Of a stretch of 51,287 bases of DNA, positions 16,893 to 26,198 are shown piece by piece. The notes under the pieces were generated by a model. The model saw only the letters and a program-made list of their open reading frames with translations. It searched no databases and had not been told where the DNA came from. Both the position numbers and the translations under genes were made by a program. Where the stretch lies: positions 1-51,287 of the forward strand of contig NZ_KB822622.1 in the NCBI RefSeq assembly GCF_000364625.1, in the 5' to 3' direction. Origin of the DNA: Pseudomonas thermotolerans DSM 14292 (GTDB lineage Bacteria; Pseudomonadota; Gammaproteobacteria; Pseudomonadales; Pseudomonadaceae). Every line of letters begins with the position of its first letter. Within the stretch, counting starts at the first letter, position 1.

Positions 16893-17990
16893 ATGAGCCA
16901 AGCACAACCGATCAAGTTCGCTTACTGGGTTCCCAACGTCAGCGGCGGTCTCGTCGTCAGCAAGATCGAGCAGCGCACCAGCTGGGACATCGACTACAAC
17001 CGCAAGCTGGCGCAGATCGCCGAGCAGGCCGGCTTCGAGTACGCACTGTCGCAGATCCGCTTCACCGCCGGCTATGGCGCCGAATACCAGCACGAGTCGG
17101 TGGCCATCAGCCACGCCCTGCTGGCGGCCACCGAGAAGCTCAAGGTGATCGCCGCCATCCTGCCTGGCCCCTGGCACCCGGCGGTGCTGGCCAAGCAGAT
17201 CGCCACCATCGACCAGCTGACTGGCGGACGCATCGCGGTGAACATCGTCTCCGGCTGGTTCCGCGGCGAGTTCCACGCCATCGGCGAGCCCTGGCTGGAG
17301 CATGACGAGCGCTACCGTCGCTCCGAGGAATTCATCCGCGTCCTCAAGGGCATCTGGACCCAGGACAGCTTCAGCTTTCACGGCGACTTCTACCGCTTCC
17401 ACGACTACAGCCTGAAGCCCAAACCGTTGCAGCAGCCGCACCCGGAGATATTCCAGGGCGGCAGCTCGCGGGCCGCGCGCGACATGGCGGCGCGGGTCTC
17501 CGACTGGTACTTCACCAACGGCAACAGCGTGGAGGGCATCAAGGCCCAGGTGGACGATATCCGCGCCAAGGCCGCGGCCAACGGCCACCAGGTGAAGATC
17601 GGGGTGAACGCTTTCATCATCGCCCGCGACACCGAGGAGGAGGCCCGCGCGGTGCTCCAGGAAATCATCGACAAGGCCGACCCCGAGGCGGTCAACGCTT
17701 TCGGCGCCGAGGTGAAGAATGCCGGCGCAGCCAGCCCGGAGCGCGAGGGCAACTGGGCCAAGTCCACCTTCGAGGACCTGGTGCAGTACAACGATGGCTT
17801 CAAGACCAATCTGATCGGCACTCCGCGGCAGATCGCCGAGCGCATCGTCGCCCTCAAGGCGGTGGGCGTGGACCTGATCCTCTCCGGCTTCCTGCACTTC
17901 CAGGAAGAGGTGGAATACTTCGGCAAGCACGTCCTGCCCCTGGTCCGCGAGCTGGAGGCCCAGGGCGCGCTCAGCAAGGCCGTGGCCTGA
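16893..17990 (+). CDS. sfnG: Dimethylsulfone monooxygenase SfnG
   Basis: This 365-residue luciferase-like monooxygenase has KFAYWVPNVSGGLVVSKIEQ, IRFTAGYGAE, IAAILPGPWHPAVLAKQIA, VNIVSGWFRGEFHAIGEPW and PEIFQGGSSRAARDMAARVS. I recognise these as SfnG. The enzyme uses FMNH2 to convert dimethyl sulfone to methanesulfinate, a sulfur-starvation function. A good GGAG Shine-Dalgarno lies upstream, 32 nt after sfnF. It is followed after 10 nt by the second degenerate ligase-like gene and a LIV-type transporter, so the operon couples uptake to C-S cleavage. Confidence 0.92.
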   Translation: MSQAQPIKFAYWVPNVSGGLVVSKIEQRTSWDIDYNRKLAQIAEQAGFEYALSQIRFTAGYGAEYQHESVAISHALLAATEKLKVIAAILPGPWHPAVLAKQIATIDQLTGGRIAVNIVSGWFRGEFHAIGEPWLEHDERYRRSEEFIRVLKGIWTQDSFSFHGDFYRFHDYSLKPKPLQQPHPEIFQGGSSRAARDMAARVSDWYFTNGNSVEGIKAQVDDIRAKAAANGHQVKIGVNAFIIARDTEEEARAVLQEIIDKADPEAVNAFGAEVKNAGAASPEREGNWAKSTFEDLVQYNDGFKTNLIGTPRQIAERIVALKAVGVDLILSGFLHFQEEVEYFGKHVLPLVRELEAQGALSKAVA

Positions 17991-18000
17991 GGAGCGTGGC

Positions 18001-19125
18001 ATGAGTGACGCGACCACGCTGCCGGCTTGGCTGGCCCACCAGGCTCGCCAGCGCCCCCATGGCATCGCCCTGCGCCACAAGCGCCTGGGCATCTGGCAGG
18101 CCTACACCTGGGCCGAGGTGGAGGCGGAGGTGCTGGCCTTGGCCGGCAGCCTGCGCGCGCGTGGTTTCGGCGCCGGCGCACAGCTGGCGATCCTCAGCGG
18201 GCCGCGCCCGGAAGCCTTGTTCGCCACCCTGGCGGCGCAGTGGCTGGGCGGCGCGGCGGCGCTCTTCGATCCCCAGGAGGAGCTGGCGGCGCAACTGGCC
18301 GCCCTGCGCGAAGTGCGCGCCGGCTTCGCCCTCGCCGAGGGCGTGACGGAGCTACAGCGCCTGCGCGCTGCTGGCCTGGGGTCGGTGCTGCTCGCCTACG
18401 CCGACGGCCGCGGTTTGGCCGCGCTCGACGAGCGCGCCGGCCTGCAGGGCTACGCCGAGCTGGTCGCTGCCGAACCGCATGGCGTCGCCCCCCAGGCGCA
18501 GCCCGGGGAGAGCGCCTTCGTCTTTTATCGCCAGGGAGCGGAGGGCATCGAACGTCAGGACCTGAGCCACGCCGAGCTGCTCGGCGAGGGCCGCCGACTG
18601 GTCGCCGCCGAGGGGCTGGGAGCGGGCGAGGAGGCCTTGGCCGCCCGGGCCTTCGCGGCCAGCGGGCAGGCCCGCTACCTGCTGGCCCCCTGGCTGCTGG
18701 CCGGCTTCCGGCTGAACTTCCCCGAGCGCCTGGAAACCCGCGACCGCGACCGCCGCGAGCTGGGCCCGACCCTGGTGCTCGGCACCCGCGAGACCTATGG
18801 CCGCCTGTACGCCTGGGCGAGCCAGCGCCTGCCGCTGCCCGGCAGCGCCTCCCGGCGCCTGGTGGACTGGGCGCTGGCCGGGCAGGGCGGGCCGCTCGGC
18901 CGGCTGCTCGGCGATCTCCTGGTGCGCCGGCCACTGTGCGACGTGCTGGGCTTCAGTCGCACCCGCGTGCCGCTGCTGATCGGCGCGCCTCTGGACGAGC
19001 CGGCGCGGCTGTTCTTCGCCGCCCTCGGCATCGAGGTGCGCAACTGGGCGGCCCCGGAACGCTGGCAGGACTGCCAGCCCCAAGCAACCCCGGCCTGGCA
19101 CCTGGGCCAGCCGCAGACTGCATAA
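18001..19125 (+). CDS. Truncated, degenerate acyl-CoA-ligase-like protein (second copy)
   Basis: This 374-residue protein is collinear with the N-terminal part of LIV-associated long-chain acyl-CoA synthetases: TLPAWLAHQARQRPHGIALR, KRLGIWQAYTWAEVEAEV, and LAILSGPRPEALFATLAAQW. The phosphate-binding YTSGTTG motif is replaced by FYRQGAEG (residues 175-182), although the following LSHAELL is kept. RRELGPTLVLGTRETYGRL and RRLVDWALA correspond to the family's later motifs. It ends at PLLIGAPL...EVRNWAAPE, where VSGGAPL...EGYGLTE should lead into the catalytic core. The adenylating half and C-terminal domain are missing. It resembles the copy at 5163-6116 in both extent and operon position, which argues for a retained non-enzymatic role over random decay. 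Confidence 0.72.
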   Translation: MSDATTLPAWLAHQARQRPHGIALRHKRLGIWQAYTWAEVEAEVLALAGSLRARGFGAGAQLAILSGPRPEALFATLAAQWLGGAAALFDPQEELAAQLAALREVRAGFALAEGVTELQRLRAAGLGSVLLAYADGRGLAALDERAGLQGYAELVAAEPHGVAPQAQPGESAFVFYRQGAEGIERQDLSHAELLGEGRRLVAAEGLGAGEEALAARAFAASGQARYLLAPWLLAGFRLNFPERLETRDRDRRELGPTLVLGTRETYGRLYAWASQRLPLPGSASRRLVDWALAGQGGPLGRLLGDLLVRRPLCDVLGFSRTRVPLLIGAPLDEPARLFFAALGIEVRNWAAPERWQDCQPQATPAWHLGQPQTA

Positions 19126-19137
19126 GGAGTGGAGTCC

Positions 19138-19911
19138 ATGAGTGCCGCCGCACTGCTGGAACTGCAGGACATCTCGCTATCCTTCAAGGGGGTCAGGGCG
19201 ATCAGCGACATCAGTTTCGCCGTGGCGGAAGGGGAGATCTGCGCACTGATCGGTCCCAACGGCGCCGGCAAGAGTTCGCTGCTCAACGTCATCAACGGCG
19301 TCTACCAGCCGCAGCAGGGGCTGATCCGCTTCGCCGGTCGGGAGTGCCGCGCCATGCGGCCCCATGACGCGGCGCTGGGCGGCATCGCCCGTACCTTCCA
19401 GAACATCGCGCTGTTCAAGGGCATGAGCGTGCTCGACAACGTGCTCACCGGGCGCAACCTCAAGCGTCGCGCCGGCTGGCTGGAGCAGGCCCTGCGCCTG
19501 GGGCGCGCCCCCGGCGAGGACGACCGCCAGCGCGAGGCCGCGGAGCAGGTGCTGGCCTTCCTGCGCATCCAGCCCTGGCGCGACGCCATCGTCGGCAGGC
19601 TGCCCTACGGTCTGCAGAAGCGCGTCGAGTTGGCCCGCGCCCTGGCCGCCGAGCCGCGTTTGCTGCTGCTCGACGAGCCGATGGCCGGGATGAACGCCGA
19701 GGAGAAGGCGCAGATGAGCCGTTTCATCCTCGACATCAACCGCGAGTTCGGCACCACCGTGGTGCTGATCGAGCACGACATCGGTGTGGTGATGAGCCTC
19801 TCCGACCACGTGGTGGTGCTCGACTACGGCCGCAAGGTTGGCGACGGCCCGCCCGACGAGGTCCGTCGCAATCCCGAGGTGATCGCCGCCTACCTAGGCA
19901 CCCGACACTGA
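19138..19911 (+). CDS. LIV-type ABC transporter ATP-binding protein (LivG-like), operon 2
   Basis: This 257-residue ATPase has Walker A GPNGAGKSS, FQNIALFKGMSVLDNVL, signature PYGLQKRVELARAL, Walker B LLLLDEPMAGM and switch IEHDIGVVM. It is near-identical in layout to the operon 1 protein at 6113. The ATG at 19138 has TAAGGAG overlapping the upstream stop; the GTG at 19129 lies inside that site and is unlikely. A short noncoding gap (19912-19988) separates it from LivH. Confidence 0.9.
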   Translation: MSAAALLELQDISLSFKGVRAISDISFAVAEGEICALIGPNGAGKSSLLNVINGVYQPQQGLIRFAGRECRAMRPHDAALGGIARTFQNIALFKGMSVLDNVLTGRNLKRRAGWLEQALRLGRAPGEDDRQREAAEQVLAFLRIQPWRDAIVGRLPYGLQKRVELARALAAEPRLLLLDEPMAGMNAEEKAQMSRFILDINREFGTTVVLIEHDIGVVMSLSDHVVVLDYGRKVGDGPPDEVRRNPEVIAAYLGTRH

Positions 19912-19988
19912 GCTTTCCGCCCGTCCGCCCCCGTTCGCGTCAACGGGTGGGGCCGGCCTTGCCCGAAAAAAAGCAGGAACACGCAGCA

Positions 19989-20870
19989 ATGGAATTCTTC
20001 TTCGAGGTACTGATCGGTGGTCTGCTGGCGGGGGTGATGTACTCCCTGGTGGCCATCGGTTTCGTGCTCATCTACAAGGCCAGCGGGGTGTTCAACTTCG
20101 CCCAGGGCGCTATGGTGCTGTTCGCCGCGCTGACCTTCGTCAGCCTGCTGGAGCGCGGCGTGCCATTCTGGGCGGCGTTCGCCGTCACCCTGGCGCTGAT
20201 GGTGGCCCTCGCCCTGCTGATCGAGCGGGCGGTACTGCGGCCCCTGGTCAACCGCTCGCCGATCACCCTGTTCATGGCCACCCTGGGCCTCTCCTACGTG
20301 ATCGAGGGCGCCGCCCAGGCGCTCTGGGGCGCTCAGGTGCACGGCCTGGAGCTGGGCATCAGCGACGAGCCGCTGGAGCTGGGCGGCCTGCTGCTTTCCC
20401 AGTTTGACCTGTTCGCCGCGGCCACCGCCGCCGTGCTGGTGATCGCCCTGTCGCTGCTGTTCAACCGCACCCGCATCGGCCTGGCCCTGCGTGCGGTGGC
20501 CGACGATCCCCTGGCCGCCCAGGCGGTCGGGGTGCGCCTGCAGCGGGTCTGGGCGGTGGTCTGGGCGGTGGCCGGATTCGTCGGCCTGGTCGCCGGGTTG
20601 CTCTGGGGCGCGCGCCTCGGCGTGCAGTTCTCGCTGTCCCTGGTGGTGTTGAAGGCCCTGCCGGTGCTGATCATCGGCGGCTTCACCTCGGTCAGCGGAG
20701 CCATCGTCGGCGGCCTGCTGGTCGGCGCCTCGGAGAAGCTCGCCGAGGTCTACCTGGGCCCCTGGATCGGTGGCGGCCTGGAGAACTGGTTCCCCTACGT
20801 GCTGGCCCTGCTGTTCCTGCTGGTGCGCCCGGCCGGGCTGTTCGGCGAGCGCGCCATCGAGCGAGTGTAA
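19989..20870 (+). CDS. LIV-type ABC transporter permease (LivH-like), operon 2
   Basis: This 293-residue membrane protein has FFEVLIGGLLAGVMYSLVAI, LIYKASGVFNFAQGAM and GGFTSVSGAIVGGLLVG. It has the same length as the operon 1 LivH and similar sequence throughout, showing that the transporter genes of the two operons were duplicated as a block. The start was placed at the ATG at 19989; an in-frame extension to 19947 has no ribosome-binding site. Confidence 0.9.
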   Translation: MEFFFEVLIGGLLAGVMYSLVAIGFVLIYKASGVFNFAQGAMVLFAALTFVSLLERGVPFWAAFAVTLALMVALALLIERAVLRPLVNRSPITLFMATLGLSYVIEGAAQALWGAQVHGLELGISDEPLELGGLLLSQFDLFAAATAAVLVIALSLLFNRTRIGLALRAVADDPLAAQAVGVRLQRVWAVVWAVAGFVGLVAGLLWGARLGVQFSLSLVVLKALPVLIIGGFTSVSGAIVGGLLVGASEKLAEVYLGPWIGGGLENWFPYVLALLFLLVRPAGLFGERAIERV

Positions 20871-20880
20871 GGAGACGAGC

Positions 20881-21948
20881 ATGCTGTATCGAGAAGCCGG
20901 CCAGTTCAGCGTCCGCTACGCCGACGACCGTCGATTCTTCCGCCTGCGCCAGGGCCGCCTCGGCCTCGCCGCGCTACTGACCTTCGCCTTCCTCGGCGTG
21001 CCGCTGCTGGGCAACGATTACTGGTTCAGCGCCATCCTGATTCCCTTTCTGGTGCTCTCCCTGGCCGGGCTGGGGTTGAATCTGCTGACCGGCTACGCCG
21101 GGCAGCTGTCCCTGGGCTCGGCGGCTTTCATGGCGGTGGGTGCCTTCGCCACCTACAACTTCGAGCTGCGCCTGCCGGGCCTGCCGCTGTTGGCGAGCAT
21201 CGTCCTCGGTGGTCTCTCCGCGGCCCTGGTGGCGGTGCTGTTCGGCCTGCCCAGCCTGCGCATCAAGGGCTTCTACCTCATCGTCTCGACCCTGGCCGCG
21301 CAGTTCTTCGTGCAGTGGGCGCTGACCCGTTTCGGCTGGTTCTCCAACTACAACTCCTCCGGAGTGATCACGGCGCCGCCGCTGCAGGTGGCCGGCCTCG
21401 ACTTCAGCTCGCCGGCCGGCCGCTACCTGCTGACCCTGGGCGTGGTTAGCGCGCTGTTCTGGCTCGGCGCCAACCTGGCGCGCAGCGAGCTGGGACGCAA
21501 CTGGATGGCGGTGCGCGACATGGACACCGCCGCCGCGGTGATCGGCATCCCATTGCTGAAGACCAAGCTGCTGGCCTTCGCCATCAGCGGCTTCTTCCTC
21601 GGCGTCGCCGGGGCGCTCTGGGCCTTCACCTACCTGGGCACCGTGGAGCCGCATGGCTTCGACCTGAGCCGTTCGTTCCAGATCCTCTTCATCATCATCA
21701 TCGGCGGGCTGGGCAGCATCCTCGGCAACTTCCTCGGCGCCGCCTTCATCGTGCTCTTCCCGCTGCTGCTGTCCAACCTGGCCACGCTGCTGCCGGCCGG
21801 GTTCATCGACGCAGGGCAGCTGGAGAACCTGCAGAAGATGGTGTTCGGCGTACTGATCATCCTCTTCCTCATCAAGGAACCGGAGGGCCTGGCGCGCCTC
21901 TGGCAACGCTTCCGCGAGCGCGCACGGCTGTGGCCGCTGCGCTACTGA
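20881..21948 (+). CDS. LIV-type ABC transporter permease (LivM-like), operon 2
   Basis: This 355-residue membrane protein has FSAILIPFLVLSLAGLGLNL, LTGYAGQLSLGSAAFMAVGA, GRNWMAVRDMDTAAAVIGIP and FQILFIIIIGGLGSILGNF. AAGGAGA precedes the ATG by about 7 nt, right after the LivH stop. It is the LivH partner in the inner membrane channel. Confidence 0.9.
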   Translation: MLYREAGQFSVRYADDRRFFRLRQGRLGLAALLTFAFLGVPLLGNDYWFSAILIPFLVLSLAGLGLNLLTGYAGQLSLGSAAFMAVGAFATYNFELRLPGLPLLASIVLGGLSAALVAVLFGLPSLRIKGFYLIVSTLAAQFFVQWALTRFGWFSNYNSSGVITAPPLQVAGLDFSSPAGRYLLTLGVVSALFWLGANLARSELGRNWMAVRDMDTAAAVIGIPLLKTKLLAFAISGFFLGVAGALWAFTYLGTVEPHGFDLSRSFQILFIIIIGGLGSILGNFLGAAFIVLFPLLLSNLATLLPAGFIDAGQLENLQKMVFGVLIILFLIKEPEGLARLWQRFRERARLWPLRY

Positions 21949-21996
21949 GTGGACCCCCGAAAAGGCCAACCAACCGATACGACAAGGACTTTCACG

Positions 21997-23316
21997 ATGT
22001 TCAAACGCACCTTCGCCGGAGTGGCGCTGGCACTCGCCGCCACGGCCTTCATCCCCGTCCAGGCGGCCAACGAGCAGTACTTCCCGCTGCAGAGCTACCG
22101 GGTCGGTCCCTATGCGGCCGGCGGCACCGGCTTCTTCGGCGGCTTCATCGACTACCTGAAGTACGTCAACGCCAACGGCGGCGTCAACGGCGTCAAGCTG
22201 ACCTGGAGCGAATGCGAGACCGAGTACGTGGTGGAGAAGGGCGTGGAGTGCTACGAGCGCCTGAAGAAGGGCCTCAACGGCGCCCCGGCGGCGGCCACCA
22301 ACCCGCTCTCGGTGGGCATCGCCTACGCCACCTTGGACCGTTCCACCGCCGACAAGCTGCCGCTGATCACCATCAACCACGGGCGCACCGATTCCACCGA
22401 TGGCAGCGTGTTCCCCTACGTGTTCCCGCTGCAGCTGAACCCCTATTCGGAGGTCTCCGCCATCGTCAACTGGATCGGCGAGCAGAGCGGCGGTGCAGCG
22501 CAGCTCAAGGGCAAGAAGATCGTCACCCTCTACCACGGCTCGCCCTACGGCAAGGAAACCAACGAGGTGCTGCAGGTCCTCGCCGATAAGTACGGCTTCG
22601 AGCTGACCCTGATCGAGGTGCCGCACCCGGGCAACGAGCAGCAGTCACAGTGGCTGAACATCCGCCGCCTCAAGCCCGACTGGGTGATCCTCCGCGGCTG
22701 GGGGGTGATGAACCCGGTGGCGCTGAAGACCGCGCAGAAGGTCGGCTTCCCGGCCAACCGCATCATCGGCAACATCTGGAGCAACTCCGAAGAGGACGCC
22801 GCCCCGGCCGGGGCCGCCGCCAAGGGCTTCATCTCCATCACCACCCACCCGTCCGGCACCGGGTTCCCGGTCCTGCAGGGCATCAAGGCGCAGGTGGTGG
22901 ACAAGGGCGAGGGCGACCTGGCCGATCCCAAGCGCTTCGGTACCGTCTACTACAACCTCGGGGTGGTCAACGGCATCCTCAACGTCGAGGCCTTGCGCAT
23001 CGCCCAGGAAAAATTCGGCCAGCAGCCGCTGACCGGCGAGCAGGTGCGCTGGGGCTTCGAGAATCTGCGCCTGGACGACGCCCGCCTCGAGGCGCTCGGC
23101 GCCAAGGGCCTGGTGCAGCCGCTGCAACTCTCCTGCGCCGACCACGAGGGCGGCGGCGCGGTGCGCTTCCAGCATTGGGACGGCGAGAAGTGGAACCTGA
23201 TCAGCGACTGGGTGCAGGCCGATCGCGCCCTGCTGCGCCCGATCATCGAGGCCTCCGCGCGCAAGTACGCCGAGGAGAAGGGCATCACTCCGCGCGACTG
23301 CAGCAAGGAAGGCTGA
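21997..23316 (+). CDS. Periplasmic substrate-binding protein of LIV-type transporter, operon 2
   Basis: This 439-residue precursor has a signal peptide (about 1-23, ending VQAA) and a type I periplasmic binding fold. It shares YRVGPYAAGGTGFFGGFIDY, KGKKIVTLYHGSPYG and SCADHEGGGAVRFQHWDG with the two operon 1 binding proteins but is more divergent. The ligand-side region reads AATNPLSVGIAYA and LITINHGRTDST. Being encoded with SfnG, its ligand may be dimethyl sulfone or a precursor; that is inferred from context only. Confidence 0.88.
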   Translation: MFKRTFAGVALALAATAFIPVQAANEQYFPLQSYRVGPYAAGGTGFFGGFIDYLKYVNANGGVNGVKLTWSECETEYVVEKGVECYERLKKGLNGAPAAATNPLSVGIAYATLDRSTADKLPLITINHGRTDSTDGSVFPYVFPLQLNPYSEVSAIVNWIGEQSGGAAQLKGKKIVTLYHGSPYGKETNEVLQVLADKYGFELTLIEVPHPGNEQQSQWLNIRRLKPDWVILRGWGVMNPVALKTAQKVGFPANRIIGNIWSNSEEDAAPAGAAAKGFISITTHPSGTGFPVLQGIKAQVVDKGEGDLADPKRFGTVYYNLGVVNGILNVEALRIAQEKFGQQPLTGEQVRWGFENLRLDDARLEALGAKGLVQPLQLSCADHEGGGAVRFQHWDGEKWNLISDWVQADRALLRPIIEASARKYAEEKGITPRDCSKEG

Positions 23317-23330
23317 GCCGCCGCGTCCGT

Positions 23331-23356
23331 GGCCGGGGCCTTGGCCCCGGCCTTTT
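23331..23356 (+). terminator. Intra-operon hairpin between the binding protein and LivF genes
   Basis: The perfect 10-bp stem GGCCGGGGCC/GGCCCCGGCC (23331-23340, 23343-23352) with a 2-nt loop is followed by only four T. It may partly terminate or protect the upstream message, raising binding-protein output over LivF. Confidence 0.5.
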
Positions 23357-23374
23357 CGTTATGAGGAGTCCGAG

Positions 23375-24124
23375 ATGATCCTGCAGGTCGACGATATCGA
23401 AGTGCTCTACGAACAGGTGATCCTGGCGGTACGCAACGTCTCGCTGGCAGTCGGCGAAGGCCAGGTGGTGGCCCTGCTGGGCGCCAACGGTGCCGGCAAG
23501 AGCACTAGCCTCAAGGCCATCGCCGGGCTGGTGCGTGCCGAGCGCGGCGAGGTGGTGCGCGGGCGGATTCTCTACCAGGGCGAGGAGGTCACCCGCCGGG
23601 CGCCGCAGGCCCTGGCCGCCCGCGGTCTGGTGCAGGTCCTGGAGGGGCGCCACTGCTTCGCCCACCTGAGCGTGGAGGAGAACCTGCTCGCCGGCGCCTT
23701 CGCCCGTCCGCGCGTCTCGCGGGCCCAGCTGCGCGAGGAGCTGGAGCGCATCTACGCCTGGTTCCCGCGGCTGAAGACCCGGCGCCGCAGTCTGGCCGGC
23801 TACACCTCCGGCGGCGAGCAGCAGATGGTGGCGATCGGCCGCGCGCTGATCTCCCGGCCGCGTCTGGTGCTGCTCGACGAGCCCTCCATGGGCCTGGCGC
23901 CGCAGATCGTTGAGGAGATCTTCGAGATCGTCGCCGCGCTGAACCGCGAGGAGGGCGTCAGCTTCCTGATCGCCGAGCAGAACATCGAGGTGGCGCTGCG
24001 CCATGCCCACCATGCCTACGTGCTGGAAAGCGGCCGGGTGGTGGACCAGGGACCGGCCCAGGAGATCGCCCGTCGCGAGGATCTCCACGCCTTCTACCTG
24101 GGTGGTCAGGCCGCACAGGGTTGA
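23375..24124 (+). CDS. LIV-type ABC transporter ATP-binding protein (LivF-like), operon 2
   Basis: This 249-residue ATPase has Walker A GANGAGKSTS, LEGRHCFAHLSVEENLLAG, signature TSGGEQQMVAIGRAL, Walker B LVLLDEPSMGLAP and AEQNIEVAL. It is the last gene of operon 2. GAGGAG precedes the ATG. Immediately after its stop begin the paired upstream sites for the next operon, leaving little room for a terminator, and none is evident. Confidence 0.9.
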   Translation: MILQVDDIEVLYEQVILAVRNVSLAVGEGQVVALLGANGAGKSTSLKAIAGLVRAERGEVVRGRILYQGEEVTRRAPQALAARGLVQVLEGRHCFAHLSVEENLLAGAFARPRVSRAQLREELERIYAWFPRLKTRRRSLAGYTSGGEQQMVAIGRALISRPRLVLLDEPSMGLAPQIVEEIFEIVAALNREEGVSFLIAEQNIEVALRHAHHAYVLESGRVVDQGPAQEIARREDLHAFYLGGQAAQG

Positions 24125-24125
24125 A

Positions 24126-24173
24126 GTGTTGCTCGGCGAACAGCGGATCAGCAGTTTGTCGCCGGGCGGGCAG
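24126..24173. promoter_or_regulatory. Paired SfnR-type upstream sites for the SsuACB-like transporter
   Basis: GTGTTGCTCGGCGAACAG (24126-24143) and TTGTCGCCGGGCGGGCAG (24156-24173) are exactly 30 bp apart. The proximal site ends 43 bp before the -24 GG (24216-24217), about one helical turn nearer than in the other promoters. Confidence 0.5.
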
Positions 24174-24214
24174 GGCGGTGCGCGGGGAGGCTGCGGAGCG
24201 CCGCTGCGGCGGAG

Positions 24215-24230
24215 TGGCACGAGTGCTGCA
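24215..24230 (+). promoter_or_regulatory. Sigma-54 promoter for the SsuACB-like operon
   Basis: TGGCACG-AGTG-CTGCA is a near-perfect -24/-12 element (GG-N10-GC). An AT-rich leader (24231-24275) follows before the ATG at 24311. Confidence 0.75.
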
Positions 24231-24310
24231 TTATTCCTTAATAAAAAATTAAAAGATATTGAAATTTGTTTTTGGAATAAGAAGGGAAGTCACCCGTTCA
24301 GGAGACCACC

Positions 24311-25300
24311 ATGCGTCATGCCCCCGCGCTTCATCCGTTCGCCCGGCTGCTGGCCCTTGCCGCAGCCGCCCTCGCCCTGGTCGCGCCGGCTCGGGCCGCC
24401 GAGCTGCCCAAGGAGCTGAAACTCGACTACGCCTACTACTCGCCGACCAGCCTGGTGCTCAAGCGCTTCGGCTGGCTGGAGCAGAGCGTCGGCCCGGACA
24501 CCCGGGTATCCTGGGTGTTCAGCCAGGGCAGTAACCGCTCCCTGGAGTACCTCAACAGCGGCGCCGTGGACTTCGCCTCCACCGCCGGCCTGGCCGCGGT
24601 GCTGAGCCGCGCCAACGGCAGCCCGATCAAGACCGTGTACATCGCCAGCCGGCCGGAGTGGACCGCGCTGGTGGTGGGCAAGGACTCGCCGATCAGGACT
24701 CTCGAGGACTTGAAGGGCAAGAAGATCGCCGCCACCAAGGGCACCGATCCCTTCCTGTTCACCCTGCGCAGCCTGGCCACCGTGGGCCTCGGCAAGAACG
24801 ACGTGGAGCTGGTCCACCTGCAGCACCCGGACGGCCGCACCGCGCTGGAGAAGGGCGAGGTGGACGCCTGGGCCGGGCTCGACCCGCTGCTCGCCGCCAG
24901 CCAGCTGCAGGCCGGCTCGCGGATCCTGCACCGCAACCTGGAGTTCAACAGCTACGGAGTGCTGAACGTCACCGAGAAGTTCGCCAGGCAGTACCCGCAG
25001 GCCATCGACCAGGTGCTCAGCGCCTACGAGAAGGCCCGCGCCTGGGCCCTGGAGAATCCCCAGGAGCTGGCCGGGATCCTCGCCGAGGAGTCCGGCCTGC
25101 CGCTGGAAGTCGCCCGCCTGCAGCTGGAGCGCACCGACTTCAGCAACCCGCAGCCCGGCGCCGAGCACATCGCTGCGCTCAAGGCCGCCGCGCCCATCCT
25201 CGTCGAGGAGCAGCTGGTGCGCCGCGGCACCGACGTGGAGGCGGTGGTGGAGCAACTGATCGAGCCGTCCTTCGGCCGTCAGGTGATCGCCCGCAACTGA
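24311..25300 (+). CDS. Aliphatic sulfonate-type ABC transporter substrate-binding protein (SsuA-like)
   Basis: This 329-residue precursor has a signal peptide (about 1-30, ending ARAAE), then LKLDYAYYSPTSLVLKRFGW, FSQGSNRSLEYLNSGAVDFA, and LKGKKIAATKGTDPFLFTLR. This is the SsuA/TauA fold that binds sulfonates, taurine or sulfate esters in the periplasm. It is the first gene of a three-gene transporter operon. Relatives include AtsR and other organosulfur receptors, so the exact ligand is open. Confidence 0.85.
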   Translation: MRHAPALHPFARLLALAAAALALVAPARAAELPKELKLDYAYYSPTSLVLKRFGWLEQSVGPDTRVSWVFSQGSNRSLEYLNSGAVDFASTAGLAAVLSRANGSPIKTVYIASRPEWTALVVGKDSPIRTLEDLKGKKIAATKGTDPFLFTLRSLATVGLGKNDVELVHLQHPDGRTALEKGEVDAWAGLDPLLAASQLQAGSRILHRNLEFNSYGVLNVTEKFARQYPQAIDQVLSAYEKARAWALENPQELAGILAEESGLPLEVARLQLERTDFSNPQPGAEHIAALKAAAPILVEEQLVRRGTDVEAVVEQLIEPSFGRQVIARN

Positions 25301-25356
25301 ACGTCCCAGGCGCGCCTGCCCGGTCCGGCGGGCCGCCGTCCCGACCGGAGCCCGAG

Positions 25357-26196
25357 ATGACCACCAAGAGCAAGCCGCTGCCGGCGTTCGCCGGCCTCAC
25401 CTGGAAAACGCGTCCGGACGCCGCCCTCTGGCGCCGGCGAGCCAAGGGACTGGCCATTCCGCTGAGCCTGATCGTCCTGTTGGAGATACTCGTCGGCATC
25501 GGCTGGGTACCCGCCTACCAGATGCCGGCGCCCAGCGAGATCCTCCTGACTCTCCGCGAGCTGGCCGAGGGCCCGCTGTGGACCCACATCGGCGCCAGCC
25601 TGGCGCGGGTCTTAGGCGGTTTCGCCATAGGCGCCGGACTGGCCCTGCTGGTGGCCCTCTGGGTGGGTCTGAGCCGCGAGGCGGAAGCCTATCTGGAACC
25701 AACCTTCGCCGGCCTGCGGGCGATCCCCAGCCTGGCCTGGGTGCCCCTGCTGCTGCTCTGGCTGGGCATCGACGAAACCTCCAAGGTGGTGCTGATCGCC
25801 ATCGGCGCCTTCTTCCCGGTGTACCTCAATGGCGTGGCGGCGATCCGCAACATCGACCGCAAGCTGGTGGAGGTGGGGCAGATGTACGGCTTCACGCCGC
25901 GCCGCCTGGCCCGGCGCATTCTCCTGCCGGCGGCGCTGCCGGGGCTGCTCACCGGACTGCGCGGCGGTCTCAGCCTGGCCTGGATGTTCCTGGTGGCTGC
26001 CGAGCTGATCGCTGCCACCAAGGGGCTCGGCTACCTGCTCACCGACGGCCGGGAAACCTCGCGGCCGGACGTGGTGCTCGCCGCGATCATCGTCCTGGCC
26101 CTGCTCGGCAAGCTCAGCGACGGCCTGCTGGCCCGCCTGGAGCGGCAGTTGCTGAGCTGGCGAGACGCCTTCGCCGGCCAGGGCGGGGAGGGTTGA
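25357..26196 (+). CDS. Sulfonate-type ABC transporter permease (SsuC-like)
   Basis: This 279-residue inner membrane protein has a cytoplasmic N-terminus of about 30 residues and about six membrane segments. It contains PSLAWVPLLLLWLGIDETSKV and the EAA-type loop GFTPRRLARRILLPAALPG, which contacts the ATPase. The start is the ATG at 25357 after a GGAG. It transports the ligand delivered by the upstream receptor. Confidence 0.88.
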   Translation: MTTKSKPLPAFAGLTWKTRPDAALWRRRAKGLAIPLSLIVLLEILVGIGWVPAYQMPAPSEILLTLRELAEGPLWTHIGASLARVLGGFAIGAGLALLVALWVGLSREAEAYLEPTFAGLRAIPSLAWVPLLLLWLGIDETSKVVLIAIGAFFPVYLNGVAAIRNIDRKLVEVGQMYGFTPRRLARRILLPAALPGLLTGLRGGLSLAWMFLVAAELIAATKGLGYLLTDGRETSRPDVVLAAIIVLALLGKLSDGLLARLERQLLSWRDAFAGQGGEG

Positions 26197-26198
26197 GG